Source: Pseudoalteromonas arabiensis (lineage in GTDB: Bacteria > Pseudomonadota > Gammaproteobacteria > Enterobacterales > Alteromonadaceae). Taken from it: 64,000 nt of DNA. The stretch spans positions 1 through 64,000 of the forward strand of contig NZ_LRUF01000019.1 of the NCBI RefSeq assembly GCF_001550155.1. The letters run 5' to 3'. Shown here in pieces: positions 29,009 through 37,506 of the stretch (its first letter is position 1; each line of letters starts with the position of its first letter). A model generated the notes under the pieces. It ran no database searches and had not been told where the DNA came from. It worked only from the letters and a program-made list of their open reading frames with translations. A program made the position numbers and the translations under genes.

Positions 29009-29659
29009 CTATGCCAATTCGAGTACTTTTTTAACGAGTTTTTGAATCCCTGCATCAGCATCTAATAAACTCTGCGCTAACATATAGGCGGGTGTGGTGA
29101 CGACTTTATGTTGCTCATCAATAACAATATCGTCAACAGCACACGCTTGGTGATCGCCGCCTAGCTTTTCGATGGCAGAGGCTGTGTCTGTATCATTACC
29201 AATGGTTGTTTTAACACCTTGACCGTAAATAAGAGGTAGCATAGCGGGCGCAATACACATATAACCTGCGGCTTTATTAGCTTTAACAAAATCTGTACAG
29301 GCTTTTAGTACGTCATTTTGCACCTGAGCTGCAGGGCCTTTTACTGCAAAGTCAGATAGATTTTTAGCGGCACCAAAGCCACCTGGGACAATTAACGCAT
29401 CAAATTCATTTACCTTTAACTCTGTAATTGCTTTTATATCACCACGAGCTATGCGAGCAGCTTCTACTAACACATTACGATTAGGCGCCATTTCTTCACC
29501 GGTTAAATGGTTGATTGTGTGTAGTTGGTCAATATCGGGTGCAAAGCATTGATAAGACGCACCTGCTTTTGCAATGTGCAACAGGGTAAGTACTGCTTCG
29601 TTAATCTCTGCGCCATCGTAAACACCGCAACCTGCTAAAATAACAGCCACTTTTTTCAT
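29009..29659 (-). CDS. elbB: Glyoxalase-type protein ElbB (DJ-1/PfpI superfamily)
   Basis: A cytoplasmic protein of 216 residues matching ElbB/GlxIII-like proteins (old name sigma cross-reacting protein 27A), reported to have glyoxalase activity and named for an isoprenoid link. Motifs: MKKVAVILAGCGVYDGAEI at the start, PGGFGAAKNL, and the nucleophile-elbow Cys in GYMCIAPA (about 135). I chose the ATG at 29659, preceded by AAGGAG 7 bases upstream; a longer frame adds 20 residues without homology. Confidence 0.92.
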   Translation of the reverse strand: MKKVAVILAGCGVYDGAEINEAVLTLLHIAKAGASYQCFAPDIDQLHTINHLTGEEMAPNRNVLVEAARIARGDIKAITELKVNEFDALIVPGGFGAAKNLSDFAVKGPAAQVQNDVLKACTDFVKANKAAGYMCIAPAMLPLIYGQGVKTTIGNDTDTASAIEKLGGDHQACAVDDIVIDEQHKVVTTPAYMLAQSLLDADAGIQKLVKKVLELA

Positions 29660-29918
29660 TTGATATCTCTCCTTAATGCAACTGGGTTTAGTGTAGCAAG
29701 TATCTAAGTAAGACCACAAAATAAAATAATTTTGTCGTTAAAATGCTCGCAACACACGATGAATCGCTGTTTATGCCTTTTCATAAAATACTAACGTTAA
29801 AAAAAGTATAAAGGATCGCTATGATCTTTGATCCATTGTGCTAGAATACTCCTCCGGTTATGGAAAGGGACGTTATATTCGTTGTCGAATAGACACAGGA
29901 CGTGAATAAATAAAACCG

Positions 29919-29927
29919 TTTTCCACA
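29919..29927 (+). promoter_or_regulatory. DnaA box-like site
   Basis: TTTTCCACA fits the relaxed consensus TTWTNCACA. It lies about 110 bases before the closer pair of boxes at the polA promoter. Confidence 0.4.
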
Positions 29928-30037
29928 TTGGGTAAAATAATAAAAAAAGAACCTCGTATTATCTTTTTTAAATAAAAACATAAACTTACATGAAATTCCT
30001 AAGTGTAAATCTTCTTCGGGAGGATTGCTTGTGGGTT

Positions 30038-30070
30038 TTATCTACAAAGTTATCCACAGCTTGCTATTAT
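30038..30070 (+). promoter_or_regulatory. polA promoter region with two DnaA boxes
   Basis: TTATCTACA (30038-30046, one mismatch) and TTATCCACA (30050-30058, perfect DnaA box) have starts 12 bases apart. Just downstream is an extended -10, TGCTATTAT (30062-30070). DnaA bound here would cover the -35/spacer zone, so DnaA-ATP could repress or tune polA. The boxes are seen; the regulation is inference. Confidence 0.55.
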
Positions 30071-30170
30071 AGAAACCGTTATTGGTTAATAATTCACAGT
30101 CGTTTTCTTCATAGCCTTATGGCATGCTTACAGACAATTTAATGTTATTCAATTAGGATCCAATTTCACC

Positions 30171-32906
30171 ATGGCTCAGATCCCTGAAAATCCACTTGTT
30201 CTTGTTGATGGTTCTTCTTATTTATTCCGTGCATATCATTCGCCACCACACCTTACTAACTCAAAAGGTGAAGCGACAGGCGCAATCTATGGCGTAGTTA
30301 ATATGCTGAAAAGTTTGATCAAACAATATGATCCATCACACATGGTGGTAGTGTTCGATGCCAAAGGTAAAACCTTTAGAAATGACATGTACAGCGAATA
30401 TAAAGCCAACCGCCCACCAATGCCGGATGACTTACGCACACAGATCGCACCACTGCATAACATTATTAAAGCAATGGGTTTTCCACTTATTAGTATTGAA
30501 GGTGTTGAAGCGGATGATGTGATTGGTACCTTTGCACGTATTGCCTCTGAACAACAACGTCATGTGCTGATCTCCACGGGCGATAAAGACATGGCGCAGC
30601 TTGTTAATGAACACGTAACGCTTATTAACACGATGACCGATAGCATTTCAGATCCAGAAACCGTGGTTGAGAAGTTTGGCGTGGGGCCTGAGCTGATCAT
30701 TGATTACCTTGCCTTAATGGGCGACAAAGTCGATAACATTCCTGGTGTTGATGGTTGTGGTCCAAAAACGGCGGTGAAATGGCTACAAAAATATGGATCA
30801 TTACAAGGGGTGATTGATCATGCTAGTGAAATCAAAGGCAAGATTGGTGAAAAGCTTGCTGCAGCACTTGATCATCTACCACTTAGCTATGAATTAGCGA
30901 CGATTAAATGTGATGTTGAAGTTGAATCGGAGCTTGAAAATTTCAAACTACAAGAGCCTAATCGTGATGAACTGATTGCACTCTACGGCGAATGTGAATT
31001 CCGCCGTTGGTTGGCAGAACTACTGGATAACCCTAAAGACGCTGACACACACTTGGATGTGCCAACAGAAGCTAACGAACTACCAAAAGTCGCTGATGCA
31101 CACTACGAAACTATTTTAACTGAAGAGCAACTTGATACTTTAGTAAAGCAATTAAATGACGCTGAACTTTTTGCTTTTGATACTGAAACAACCAGCCTTG
31201 ACTATATGCAGGCGCAATTGGTTGGCATGAGCTTTGCGGTTAAAGCGGGTGAAGCAGCGTACATTCCAGTTGCTCACGATTACCCTGATGCGCCTGAGCA
31301 ATTAAGCTTAGAAACCGTTATGGCAAAAATTGGCCCAATCCTCGCGGATGAAAACAAAGCCAAAGTCGGACAAAATCTTAAGTACGATAAAAGCGTATTA
31401 GCTAACGCCGGCTTTGAATTAAACGGTATTAAGTTCGACACTATGTTGGAGTCGTATGTTTTTAATAGTGTGGGTAGCCGTCATGATATGGACTCGTTGG
31501 CACTTAAATACCTAGGCCATAAAAATATCAGCTTTGAAGATATCGCAGGCAAAGGTAAAAAACAGTTAACGTTTAATCAAATTGAGCTAGAAAAAGCGGC
31601 GCCGTATGCCGCAGAAGATGCTGATATAACACTTCGTCTTCACCAAGTGCTATGGCCAAAAATTGATGCTGACAGCCAATTAAAATCAGTCTTCGAAGAC
31701 ATTGAGTTACCACTCGTTTCTGTGCTGTCTGATATTGAACGTACCGGTGTAGCGATTGATAGTAATATGCTTGCTGCTCATAGCCAACGCTTAGGCGAAC
31801 GCCTGTTAGAGCTTGAGCAAGAAGCTTATGATATGGCTGGTGAAAAGTTTAACTTAGGCTCGCCTAAGCAGCTGCAAGCAATTTTGTTTGAAAAGCTAGC
31901 ACTTCCCGTTATTAAGAAAACACCAAAAGGCGCACCTTCAACAGCTGAAGAAGTATTGCAAGAGCTGGCTCATGACTATCCGTTACCTAAGGTGATTATC
32001 GAACACCGTGGTTTATCTAAACTAAAATCAACGTACACAGATAAACTACCGCTAATGGTTAATGAACGCACAAAGCGAGTACATACCTCATACCATCAAG
32101 CAGTAACAGCAACAGGGCGCTTAAGCTCAACGGATCCTAACTTGCAGAATATTCCAATTCGTTCGGAAGAGGGACGTCGTATTCGTGAAGCCTTTGTTGC
32201 TGCAAAGGGGCATAAGATAGTGGCTGCGGATTACAGCCAAATTGAATTACGTATCATGGCGCATTTATCACAAGATAAAGGTCTACTTACCGCGTTTGCT
32301 AATGGTTTAGACGTACACAGTGCAACGGCCGCAGAAGTCTTTGGGGTAAATCTTGAAGACGTAACCAGCGATATGCGCCGTAAAGCAAAGGCTGTTAACT
32401 TTGGTTTAATTTACGGTATGTCGGCGTTTGGCTTATCACGTCAATTAGATGTACCACGTCATGAAGCACAGCATTATATTGATAAATACTTTGAGCGTTT
32501 CCCAGGTGTGCTTGAGTACATGGAAACAACCCGTGAAAAAGCAGCTGATAAAGGCTATGTAGAGACTATTTTTGGTCGCCGATTACATTTACCAGAAATC
32601 AACGCAAGAAACGGGGCTCGTCGTAAAGCGGCAGAACGCGCTGCTATCAATGCACCAATGCAAGGCACCGCTGCTGATATCATCAAAAAAGCGATGCTGA
32701 AAGTTCACCAGTGGGTAAACGCACAAGCTGAAGGTTCTGTTAAATTACTTATGCAAGTACACGATGAATTAGTGTTCGAAATTAAAGAAGAATCTGTGGA
32801 CGATTATAAAGCAGAAATTTGTAAGCTAATGTCTGAAGCCGCCACGCTTGATGTACCACTGATTGTTGAAGCCGACAGTGGTGACAACTGGCAACAAGCT
32901 CACTAA
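30171..32906 (+). CDS. polA: DNA polymerase I
   Basis: Repair and Okazaki-fragment polymerase of 911 residues with three domains: 5' nuclease (about 1-290), 3'-5' proofreading exonuclease (about 325-515) and polymerase (about 516-911). Exonuclease residues are intact (FDTETTSLD and YAAEDADITLRL), so proofreading is expected. Polymerase motifs A (ADYSQIELR), B (RRKAKAVNFGLIYG) and C (MQVHDELVFE) are present. It is transcribed alone, with DnaA boxes in its promoter. The order with the downstream RNA, engB, csr-type RNA, yihI and hemN matches enterobacteria. Confidence 0.98.
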   Translation: MAQIPENPLVLVDGSSYLFRAYHSPPHLTNSKGEATGAIYGVVNMLKSLIKQYDPSHMVVVFDAKGKTFRNDMYSEYKANRPPMPDDLRTQIAPLHNIIKAMGFPLISIEGVEADDVIGTFARIASEQQRHVLISTGDKDMAQLVNEHVTLINTMTDSISDPETVVEKFGVGPELIIDYLALMGDKVDNIPGVDGCGPKTAVKWLQKYGSLQGVIDHASEIKGKIGEKLAAALDHLPLSYELATIKCDVEVESELENFKLQEPNRDELIALYGECEFRRWLAELLDNPKDADTHLDVPTEANELPKVADAHYETILTEEQLDTLVKQLNDAELFAFDTETTSLDYMQAQLVGMSFAVKAGEAAYIPVAHDYPDAPEQLSLETVMAKIGPILADENKAKVGQNLKYDKSVLANAGFELNGIKFDTMLESYVFNSVGSRHDMDSLALKYLGHKNISFEDIAGKGKKQLTFNQIELEKAAPYAAEDADITLRLHQVLWPKIDADSQLKSVFEDIELPLVSVLSDIERTGVAIDSNMLAAHSQRLGERLLELEQEAYDMAGEKFNLGSPKQLQAILFEKLALPVIKKTPKGAPSTAEEVLQELAHDYPLPKVIIEHRGLSKLKSTYTDKLPLMVNERTKRVHTSYHQAVTATGRLSSTDPNLQNIPIRSEEGRRIREAFVAAKGHKIVAADYSQIELRIMAHLSQDKGLLTAFANGLDVHSATAAEVFGVNLEDVTSDMRRKAKAVNFGLIYGMSAFGLSRQLDVPRHEAQHYIDKYFERFPGVLEYMETTREKAADKGYVETIFGRRLHLPEINARNGARRKAAERAAINAPMQGTAADIIKKAMLKVHQWVNAQAEGSVKLLMQVHDELVFEIKEESVDDYKAEICKLMSEAATLDVPLIVEADSGDNWQQAH

Positions 32907-32960
32907 TCGCTGAATTAGGAGTCGCGAGTATAAAATACAAGTGGCTCTGCAGGATTAAAA

Positions 32961-33014
32961 TGTAGTCGCGGGTTTATCCCGCGCTTTCACTTTTATAGAT
33001 TTCGCGACATACAA
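32961..33014. repeat. REP-like palindromic element pair
   Basis: TGTAGTCGCGGG-ttta-TCCCGCG followed by an inverted half TCGCGACATACA. The same GTAG-CGCG-ttta-CGCG theme recurs near 42852, 46160, 51664 and 56012 in this window, always at or near gene ends. Confidence 0.6.
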
Positions 33015-33263
33015 TCACTCCTCCCAGTTTGGCCGACTTACAGCCACAAGATCACTCACGTAAATGATTAAGTACTTCACGGCAAAACGACTCCTTATAA
33101 AGGAAAAGTTACTTACGCCACACGTTGAATAACCGATAATGTAAAACGGCTTTTATTGTAAAATTAAAGTTAACAAGAAAAGACCGTTTTATCGTTTCGT
33201 TATATGTTTATCAATTCGTGTTTTTTAGTAGCAGATTTAATTTATTTTTAACTGAGTATTTGC

Positions 33264-33394
33264 TAAAGTCCGCGCCGTCCTCATCCTGTAGGACATCCTG
33301 TTGATGATGCATCTGAAAAGATGCAACGTATTGATAGCTTCTCCCCAGTTTGCTATACCGACTCACTCCTTGTTGAGTGAGTCGCTTTTTCTTT
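33264..33394 (+). ncRNA. Candidate small RNA in the spf position downstream of polA
   Basis: A -10-like TGCTAAAGT (33261-33269) is followed by a structured segment: a 5-bp hairpin GTCCT/AGGAC (33277-33281 with 33290-33294), a 7-bp stem with GAAA tetraloop (33308-33314 with 33319-33325), a single-stranded stretch, and a strong terminator (10-bp stem 33359-33368 with 33375-33384, then CTTTTTCTTT). The RNA would be about 115 bases. No open frame fits. Its place between polA and engB is that of Spot 42 (spf) in enterobacteria, but I see no Spot 42 sequence match. It could instead be an attenuator for yceI, 80 bases further on. Confidence 0.55.
33359..33394 (+). terminator. Terminator of the small RNA candidate
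   Basis: CGACTCACTC/GAGTGAGTCG, a perfect 10-bp stem with a 6-base loop, followed by a T-rich tract. It lies far from the polA stop (450 bases), so it must end another transcript. Confidence 0.88.
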
Positions 33395-33477
33395 ATCTTA
33401 TCATACAATTCATTGCACAAATTAACCTAGATGATACCATCAAAAGTGATTCTTATTTACTTTCGAAGGAATGCGTT

Positions 33478-34065
33478 ATGTTTAAATCTATGGCAATTGC
33501 TGCCTTTTCATTATCGAGTTTATTAGTTGCCCCTTTAGCCAGCGCAAACTGGCAAGTTAATAATGAGCAAAGCAAAGTGAGCTTTGTCTCTATCAAGAAG
33601 AATTCAATCGCTGAAGCACACCATTTTAAAAAGCTATCAGGAGGCTTGAACGAGCAAGGTCAATTAAAATTAATGATTGATTTGACGTCTGTTGAAACTC
33701 TCATTCCAATTCGTAACGAGCGTATGACTAAATTACTGTTTGAAACACATGAATTTCCAAACGCAATTTTGACGGCAGATCTCAGTAAAACACTTGCAAC
33801 CCTTAAACCAGGCCAACATGTACTAAAAGGTTTAAAGGCTGAATTAGACTTTCATGGTAATAAGAAAGAGTTAACGATTGATGTACTTGCTAATATGTCA
33901 CCGAAAGGCGATGTAACCGTATCATCTCTTACGCCAGTTATTATTAATGCAAGTGATTTCAAAGTAACAGAAGGCATCAGCGAATTACAAAAGCTAGCGG
34001 GTTTACCATCCATTGCAACAGCTGTCCCTGTTACTTTTTCGCTCACGCTTGATAAAGAAAAGTAA
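33478..34065 (+). CDS. YceI family periplasmic protein
   Basis: A 195-residue exported protein of the YceI family, lipocalin-like beta-barrels that bind isoprenoid (polyprenyl) chains. The signal peptide ends at about SANWQVN, where the mature domain starts. Family elements are NEQSKVSFVSIKKNSIAEAHHFKKLSG at the start and VTFSLTLDKE at the end. I chose the ATG at 33478 with GAAGGA 7 bases upstream; the frame is open back to 33301 but that part overlaps the small RNA terminator. It overlaps the next gene by 1 base (TAATG). Confidence 0.88.
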   Translation: MFKSMAIAAFSLSSLLVAPLASANWQVNNEQSKVSFVSIKKNSIAEAHHFKKLSGGLNEQGQLKLMIDLTSVETLIPIRNERMTKLLFETHEFPNAILTADLSKTLATLKPGQHVLKGLKAELDFHGNKKELTIDVLANMSPKGDVTVSSLTPVIINASDFKVTEGISELQKLAGLPSIATAVPVTFSLTLDKEK

Positions 34066-34583
34066 TGCAATCGCTTGCTGAGTTAGAAGCCGCCCTTCAG
34101 ACACCCGATAAACCGTTTGATCAATGGCAGCCACAAAGTTGTGGGCAATTGCCAATAACGATTGATGCGCAAGGGCGGTGGTTTTATGCCGGCAGTGAAA
34201 TAAAACGCGAGGCAATGGTTAAACTCTTTGCCTCCGTGCTTTGCCAAGAAGCTGACAGCTATTTTTTAAAAACGCCTGTTGAGAAAATGGCTATCACAGT
34301 CGATGATGTCCCCTTTATGATTGTTGATTGGCGTTTTGAAGAGACTGAACAAGGTCGTGCGCTTTGCTGTGTTGATAATTTACAGCGCAACTGGTTGGTA
34401 TCAGAAAAACAGCCATTAGAGCTACGTGAATTTGCTGGGGTGAGTGTACCTTACTTACAATTGGCCCATGGCTTGGCTGCAAGGGTATCGAGAAAGGTGT
34501 ATTATCAGTGGGCGGAAATAGCCTGCTCAGACGAGCAGGGCTATTACATAGAATCATTAGCCAAGCGTTATTACTTAGCCTGA
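34065..34583 (+). CDS. DUF1285 family protein
   Basis: A 172-residue soluble protein matching the DUF1285 layout: PITIDAQGRWFYAGSEIKREAMVKLFASVL early, then the DVPFMIVDW core. Two stacked beta-sandwich-like halves are known for the family; the function is unknown. It is joined to yceI by a TAATG overlap and converges with engB 4 bases after its stop codon. Confidence 0.85.
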   Translation: MQSLAELEAALQTPDKPFDQWQPQSCGQLPITIDAQGRWFYAGSEIKREAMVKLFASVLCQEADSYFLKTPVEKMAITVDDVPFMIVDWRFEETEQGRALCCVDNLQRNWLVSEKQPLELREFAGVSVPYLQLAHGLAARVSRKVYYQWAEIACSDEQGYYIESLAKRYYLA

Positions 34584-34587
34584 TTGG

Positions 34588-35235
34588 TTACGCTTCTGGT
34601 TGTTCTTCAGACTCAGGTGCTTGAGCTTCAATTGGTCCTAAAAACCACTCATCTAGCTTTTTAGCAACTTCAGGTAAGCCTGTGCCTTTTAATGAAGAGA
34701 AGGCATGAACTGTAATATCACCCTCTAAGCTACTTAACTCACGGCGAACGTGTAAAACTTGCGCTTTACGTGCGCCTTGTTTGAGTTTGTCGCACTTGGT
34801 TAATAGTGCCAGCACTGGAATTTCACTGCCCACAGCCCAGTCGATTAAGTCACGGTCTAAATCTTTTAACGGATGGCGAATATCCATTAAAACAACGATA
34901 CCTTTTAAGCTTTGACGCTTTTGTAAGTATTCACCTAGCGACTTTTGCCATTTTTTCTTCATTTCGATAGGAACTTTAGCGAAACCGTAACCCGGTAAGT
35001 CGATAAGGCGTTTATCGGCATCAAGTTCAAAGGTATTGATCAACTGAGTACGACCTGGTGTTTTAGAAGTACGTGCTAATTTTTGATCTGTTAAGGTATT
35101 GAGGGCACTTGATTTACCCGCATTCGAACGACCAGCAAACGCGACTTCAATCCCCGTATCAGCAGGTAAGCGTGAGATATCAGGTGCGCTAGTAACAAAG
35201 GACGCAGTATTATATTTGATACGAGATTTGAGCAC
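34588..35235 (-). CDS. engB: Ribosome biogenesis GTP-binding protein EngB (YihA/YsxC)
   Basis: An essential small GTPase for 50S subunit assembly. About 215 residues with G1 GRSNAGKS, G3 LPGYGFAKV (DxxG variant) and G4 TKCDKL. The N-terminus [28 protein letters not shown] follows the family pattern. I chose GTG 35235 because AGGAG lies 5 bases upstream and it gives the usual short N-terminus; the frame is open to an ATG at 35289. It diverges from cytochrome c4, an arrangement common in gammaproteobacteria. Confidence 0.93.
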   Translation of the reverse strand: MLKSRIKYNTASFVTSAPDISRLPADTGIEVAFAGRSNAGKSSALNTLTDQKLARTSKTPGRTQLINTFELDADKRLIDLPGYGFAKVPIEMKKKWQKSLGEYLQKRQSLKGIVVLMDIRHPLKDLDRDLIDWAVGSEIPVLALLTKCDKLKQGARKAQVLHVRRELSSLEGDITVHAFSSLKGTGLPEVAKKLDEWFLGPIEAQAPESEEQPEA

Positions 35236-35518
35236 AGGCTCTCCTAGTCTTTTAAAAATAATGGTAGTCAGTGGCCTAAATCCACTCAAGGCTCGTATTT
35301 TATACTATTAAAGCAGCATTCAAAAGCGTATTTAAGAGTGCTAAGCTGGCTTTGAATGAGGAAAATTTCTAGGTAGAAACTTAATCTAAGTCAAATCCCT
35401 ATAAATTATGAGCTTAATGTGGGCAGAAAACGTGCCAGAGAATTTATTATCGTGTAGAATATAGAAATCACAACATCCATATTGTAGATGATACAGGGTC
35501 GGAAACAGAGAATTCACC

Positions 35519-36151
35519 ATGAAAAAAATAGCACTATCTTTAACTATATTGCTTGGTACGTTGTCAGCAAGCAACGCAACAGCATTTGATGGCGATGTAA
35601 ACGCAGGTAAAGAGAAATCGGCAACGTGTGCGGCTTGTCACGGCCCAGACGGTAATGCACCGGTTACTATCTACCCTAAAATTGCAGGCCAACACGCAGA
35701 TTATATCTATAAACAATTACAAGAGTTTAAATTAGGTATGACATCTGGTGGCAAAGAAGGTCGTATGGATCCAGTCATGAGTGGCATGGCAATGCCACTT
35801 AGCGATCAAGACATGAAAGATCTAGCAGCTTACTTCTCTTCTTTAAATATGTCTGAAGGTACAACACCTAAAGATGTAGTCGAAGTAGGTCAACAGCTTT
35901 ATAAAGCAGGCGATGCTGAGCGTGGCATTCCAGCATGTGCGGCGTGTCACGGTCCTCGTGGTAACGGCACGTCACTTGCTAAATTCCCGAAAGTTTCGTT
36001 TCAACATCCTGAATATATTAAGTCGCAACTTGAAAAGTTCCGTGATGGCACGCGTAATAACGACTTAAACGGTATGATGCAAGACATCGCTAAAAAACTA
36101 ACAGATAAAGACATCGAAGTGCTTTCAAAATACTTAGGTGGCTTACACTAA
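35519..36151 (+). CDS. Cytochrome c4, diheme
   Basis: A 210-residue periplasmic electron carrier with a signal peptide (cleavage near ATA, before FDGDV) and two homologous heme domains. The heme motifs are CAACHG at about 39-44 and 141-146. Axial Met candidates lie in MAMPLSD and MMQDIAKKL. The domain repeat GKEKSATCAACHGPDGN / GIPACAACHGPRGN is characteristic. It likely donates electrons to terminal oxidases. A terminator follows. Confidence 0.93.
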   Translation: MKKIALSLTILLGTLSASNATAFDGDVNAGKEKSATCAACHGPDGNAPVTIYPKIAGQHADYIYKQLQEFKLGMTSGGKEGRMDPVMSGMAMPLSDQDMKDLAAYFSSLNMSEGTTPKDVVEVGQQLYKAGDAERGIPACAACHGPRGNGTSLAKFPKVSFQHPEYIKSQLEKFRDGTRNNDLNGMMQDIAKKLTDKDIEVLSKYLGGLH

Positions 36152-36200
36152 AGTCTGATTGCGAGCTGTATTGCTTCGCACTAAAATTTATTTAGTTTGG

Positions 36201-36227
36201 AAAAAGCAGCGTAAGCTGCTTTTTTTA
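36201..36227 (+). terminator. Intrinsic terminator of cytochrome c4
   Basis: AAAAAGCAGC and GCTGCTTTTT pair around a GTAA tetraloop (36201-36210 with 36215-36224), with extra T after. Confidence 0.88.
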
Positions 36228-36259
36228 TCTTTATCCTGTGTCGAAATATCCTACTCTTG

Positions 36260-36372
36260 TGTGAGACATTGACCATACCTTGGTGTGAGCTAAGTCTTAT
36301 TTTTATTTTATCTTTAAATGTAACTTATTGTTATTGAATGAAATGAGCTTGTTTCAATATCTTCAATGTGAG
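36260..36372 (+). promoter_or_regulatory. TGTGAG motifs upstream of the CsrB/C-like RNA (possible UvrY/GacA sites)
   Basis: TGTGAG occurs three times (36260-36265, 36284-36289, 36367-36372). The middle one continues as TGTGAG-N6-CTTATT, close to the UvrY/GacA inverted repeat TGTGAG-N6-CTTACA known upstream of csrB genes. It lies 120-170 bases before the predicted RNA start, a fitting distance. Binding is inference. Confidence 0.5.
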
Positions 36373-36390
36373 AAAAGTTATATAAATTAG

Positions 36391-36418
36391 TTGTAACAAA
36401 ATTATTAATAAGTAAATT
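36391..36418 (+). promoter_or_regulatory. Possible promoter of the CsrB/C-like RNA
   Basis: TTGTAA (36391-36396), a 16-base spacer and TAAATT (36413-36418). Transcription would start near 36425. The match is moderate. Confidence 0.4.
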
Positions 36419-36424
36419 AACCAC

Positions 36425-36742
36425 TGTCGCTGAAACAATAAAACAACATGGACAATGTTAATAAGGAAAGTCATTGCGGCGAATCTTTAGGGGTAGACAC
36501 TGGTTAGGTGTCCTAAAGGAAATAACAAAAAAGTGTCAGGATTGACCGAGAATAATAAAAGCTCATGGAAGTTTAATAATAAAAACAAAATGGAATGCTA
36601 CACGGAAGGTAAAAATAATAACAAAATGGAAAACAATAATAATAAAAATAATAAAGACTAAAAAAGTCGAAGGGAGAAGTGTCCAGATAACTGGCGCTCA
36701 GATTAGTAGGCGGTAGAGATGTTTTCTCTACCGCCTTTTTAT
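36425..36742 (+). ncRNA. csrC: CsrB/CsrC-like CsrA-sequestering RNA
   Basis: A non-coding stretch of about 320 bases with about nine GGA motifs, several in hairpin loops: AACAT-GGACA-ATGTT (36445-36459), AAGGAAA, TCCTAAAGGA, GTC-AGGATT-GAC (36536-36545), CATGGAAG, ATGGAATG, ACGGAAGG, ATGGAAAA and AGGGAG. Linkers are A-rich. It ends in a 12-bp terminator with a T tract. Its place between the engB region and yihI-hemN is exactly that of csrC in E. coli. Such RNAs titrate CsrA and are driven by BarA-UvrY type systems; TGTGAG motifs lie upstream. The 5' end is uncertain. The symbol rests on synteny and motif content, not alignment. Confidence 0.78.
36708..36742 (+). terminator. Terminator of the CsrB/C-like RNA
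   Basis: AGGCGGTAGAGA pairs with TCTCTACCGCCT (36708-36719 with 36725-36736) around a 5-base loop, then T-rich sequence. Confidence 0.92.
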
Positions 36743-36903
36743 TTGTCCTGTTACAATAGCCCCCGTTTATACGATAAGTATAAAAAGTGCGCAGGTTATC
36801 GTGTTGACCAATATCATCCGCACACACCAAATTCTTCTGGTTATGCCAGCATTACAATGCCTAGAGGCGTTGTGCACAACCTCTTAAGTGAGACGATCAA
36901 GAT

Positions 36904-37506
36904 ATGAGTAGAAAGAAAAAGTCGCGTAAAATTCCATCGAATGGTCCAGTACGTCTAAGTAAAGAAAAGCTTAGAGAAATGCGCGCATTAAAAGAGCAGC
37001 GAGTAAAGAAAACAAAAGGGGCAAAAGCCGGTACTCGCAATGCACCTGATGCTTTAAAAGATGATAAAGCGACAACAAACAGTCAGCCTAAAGATAAGCG
37101 AACGGGCAGTAAAAAGCCTGTTTCATTGGTGGCACCAAAAGCTGAACCAAAAGTTGAAATGAAACGTAACTTAAAACCAATGGTTGAGCTCAAAAAGGTG
37201 AATGAGCCTGAGTTAACGCCAGAGCAAGAGTTAGAAGCACTTGAAAGTGACGAGCGCCTGCTTAAGCTTGTTGAGCGTCATGAACGTGGCGAGTTACTAA
37301 CAGGCAAAGATGCCAAATACTTTAACAGCCGTATTGCGCGTCACCAAGCGCTCTGTGAGCTTTTAGGTATTGAAGATGAAGATGATGATTACGAAGACGA
37401 CTTTGAAGATGACTTTGACGCTGAAGGTGAGTCTGATTTTGATAAGTACCTATCAGATGACTTAGCCAACGAATGGTTTGATGAAGACGATGAGGATGAG
37501 CGATGA
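36904..37506 (+). CDS. yihI: Der GTPase-activating protein YihI
   Basis: A 200-residue cytoplasmic protein that stimulates GTP hydrolysis by the ribosome-assembly GTPase Der. The N-terminal third is basic and disordered (MSRKKKSRK). The central LTPEQELEALESDERLLKLVERHERGELLT matches the YihI core (LSPQAELELLETDERL in E. coli). The C-terminus is very acidic with runs of Asp and Glu. Its stop overlaps the next start by 4 bases (ATGA). Location next to the Csr-type RNA and hemN is conserved. Confidence 0.9.
   Translation: MSRKKKSRKIPSNGPVRLSKEKLREMRALKEQRVKKTKGAKAGTRNAPDALKDDKATTNSQPKDKRTGSKKPVSLVAPKAEPKVEMKRNLKPMVELKKVNEPELTPEQELEALESDERLLKLVERHERGELLTGKDAKYFNSRIARHQALCELLGIEDEDDDYEDDFEDDFDAEGESDFDKYLSDDLANEWFDEDDEDER

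Larger units (their letters stand above)
29660..30170 (+). other. 511-base region upstream of polA
   Basis: No coding region is seen. It holds an extended -10 (TGCTAGAAT, 29839-29847) followed by a hairpin TATTCG-TTGT-CGAATA, GGA-bearing segments (CAC-AGGAC-GTG loop near 29895-29905), an AT-rich hairpin near 29942-29970, and DnaA-box-like sequences by the probable polA promoter. A short untranslated RNA or a long 5' leader is possible. Confidence 0.45.

Noticed and set aside
33264..33394. Direct annotation of the polA-downstream RNA as Spot 42
   Set aside because: Position fits, but the conserved 5' sequence of Spot 42 is not seen, so only a candidate RNA is reported.
33301..33477. Long N-terminal extension of the YceI protein
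   Set aside because: It would cross the small-RNA terminator and precede a proper signal peptide with its own ribosome-binding site at 33478.
36573..36830. Minus-strand frame of 85 codons over the CsrB/C-like RNA
   Set aside because: Its composition (runs of Tyr, Phe, Cys) reflects the A-rich RNA gene on the other strand, and it has no start signals.
36719..36907. Plus-strand frame of 62 codons before yihI
   Set aside because: It starts inside the terminator of the Csr-type RNA and shows no protein-like pattern.
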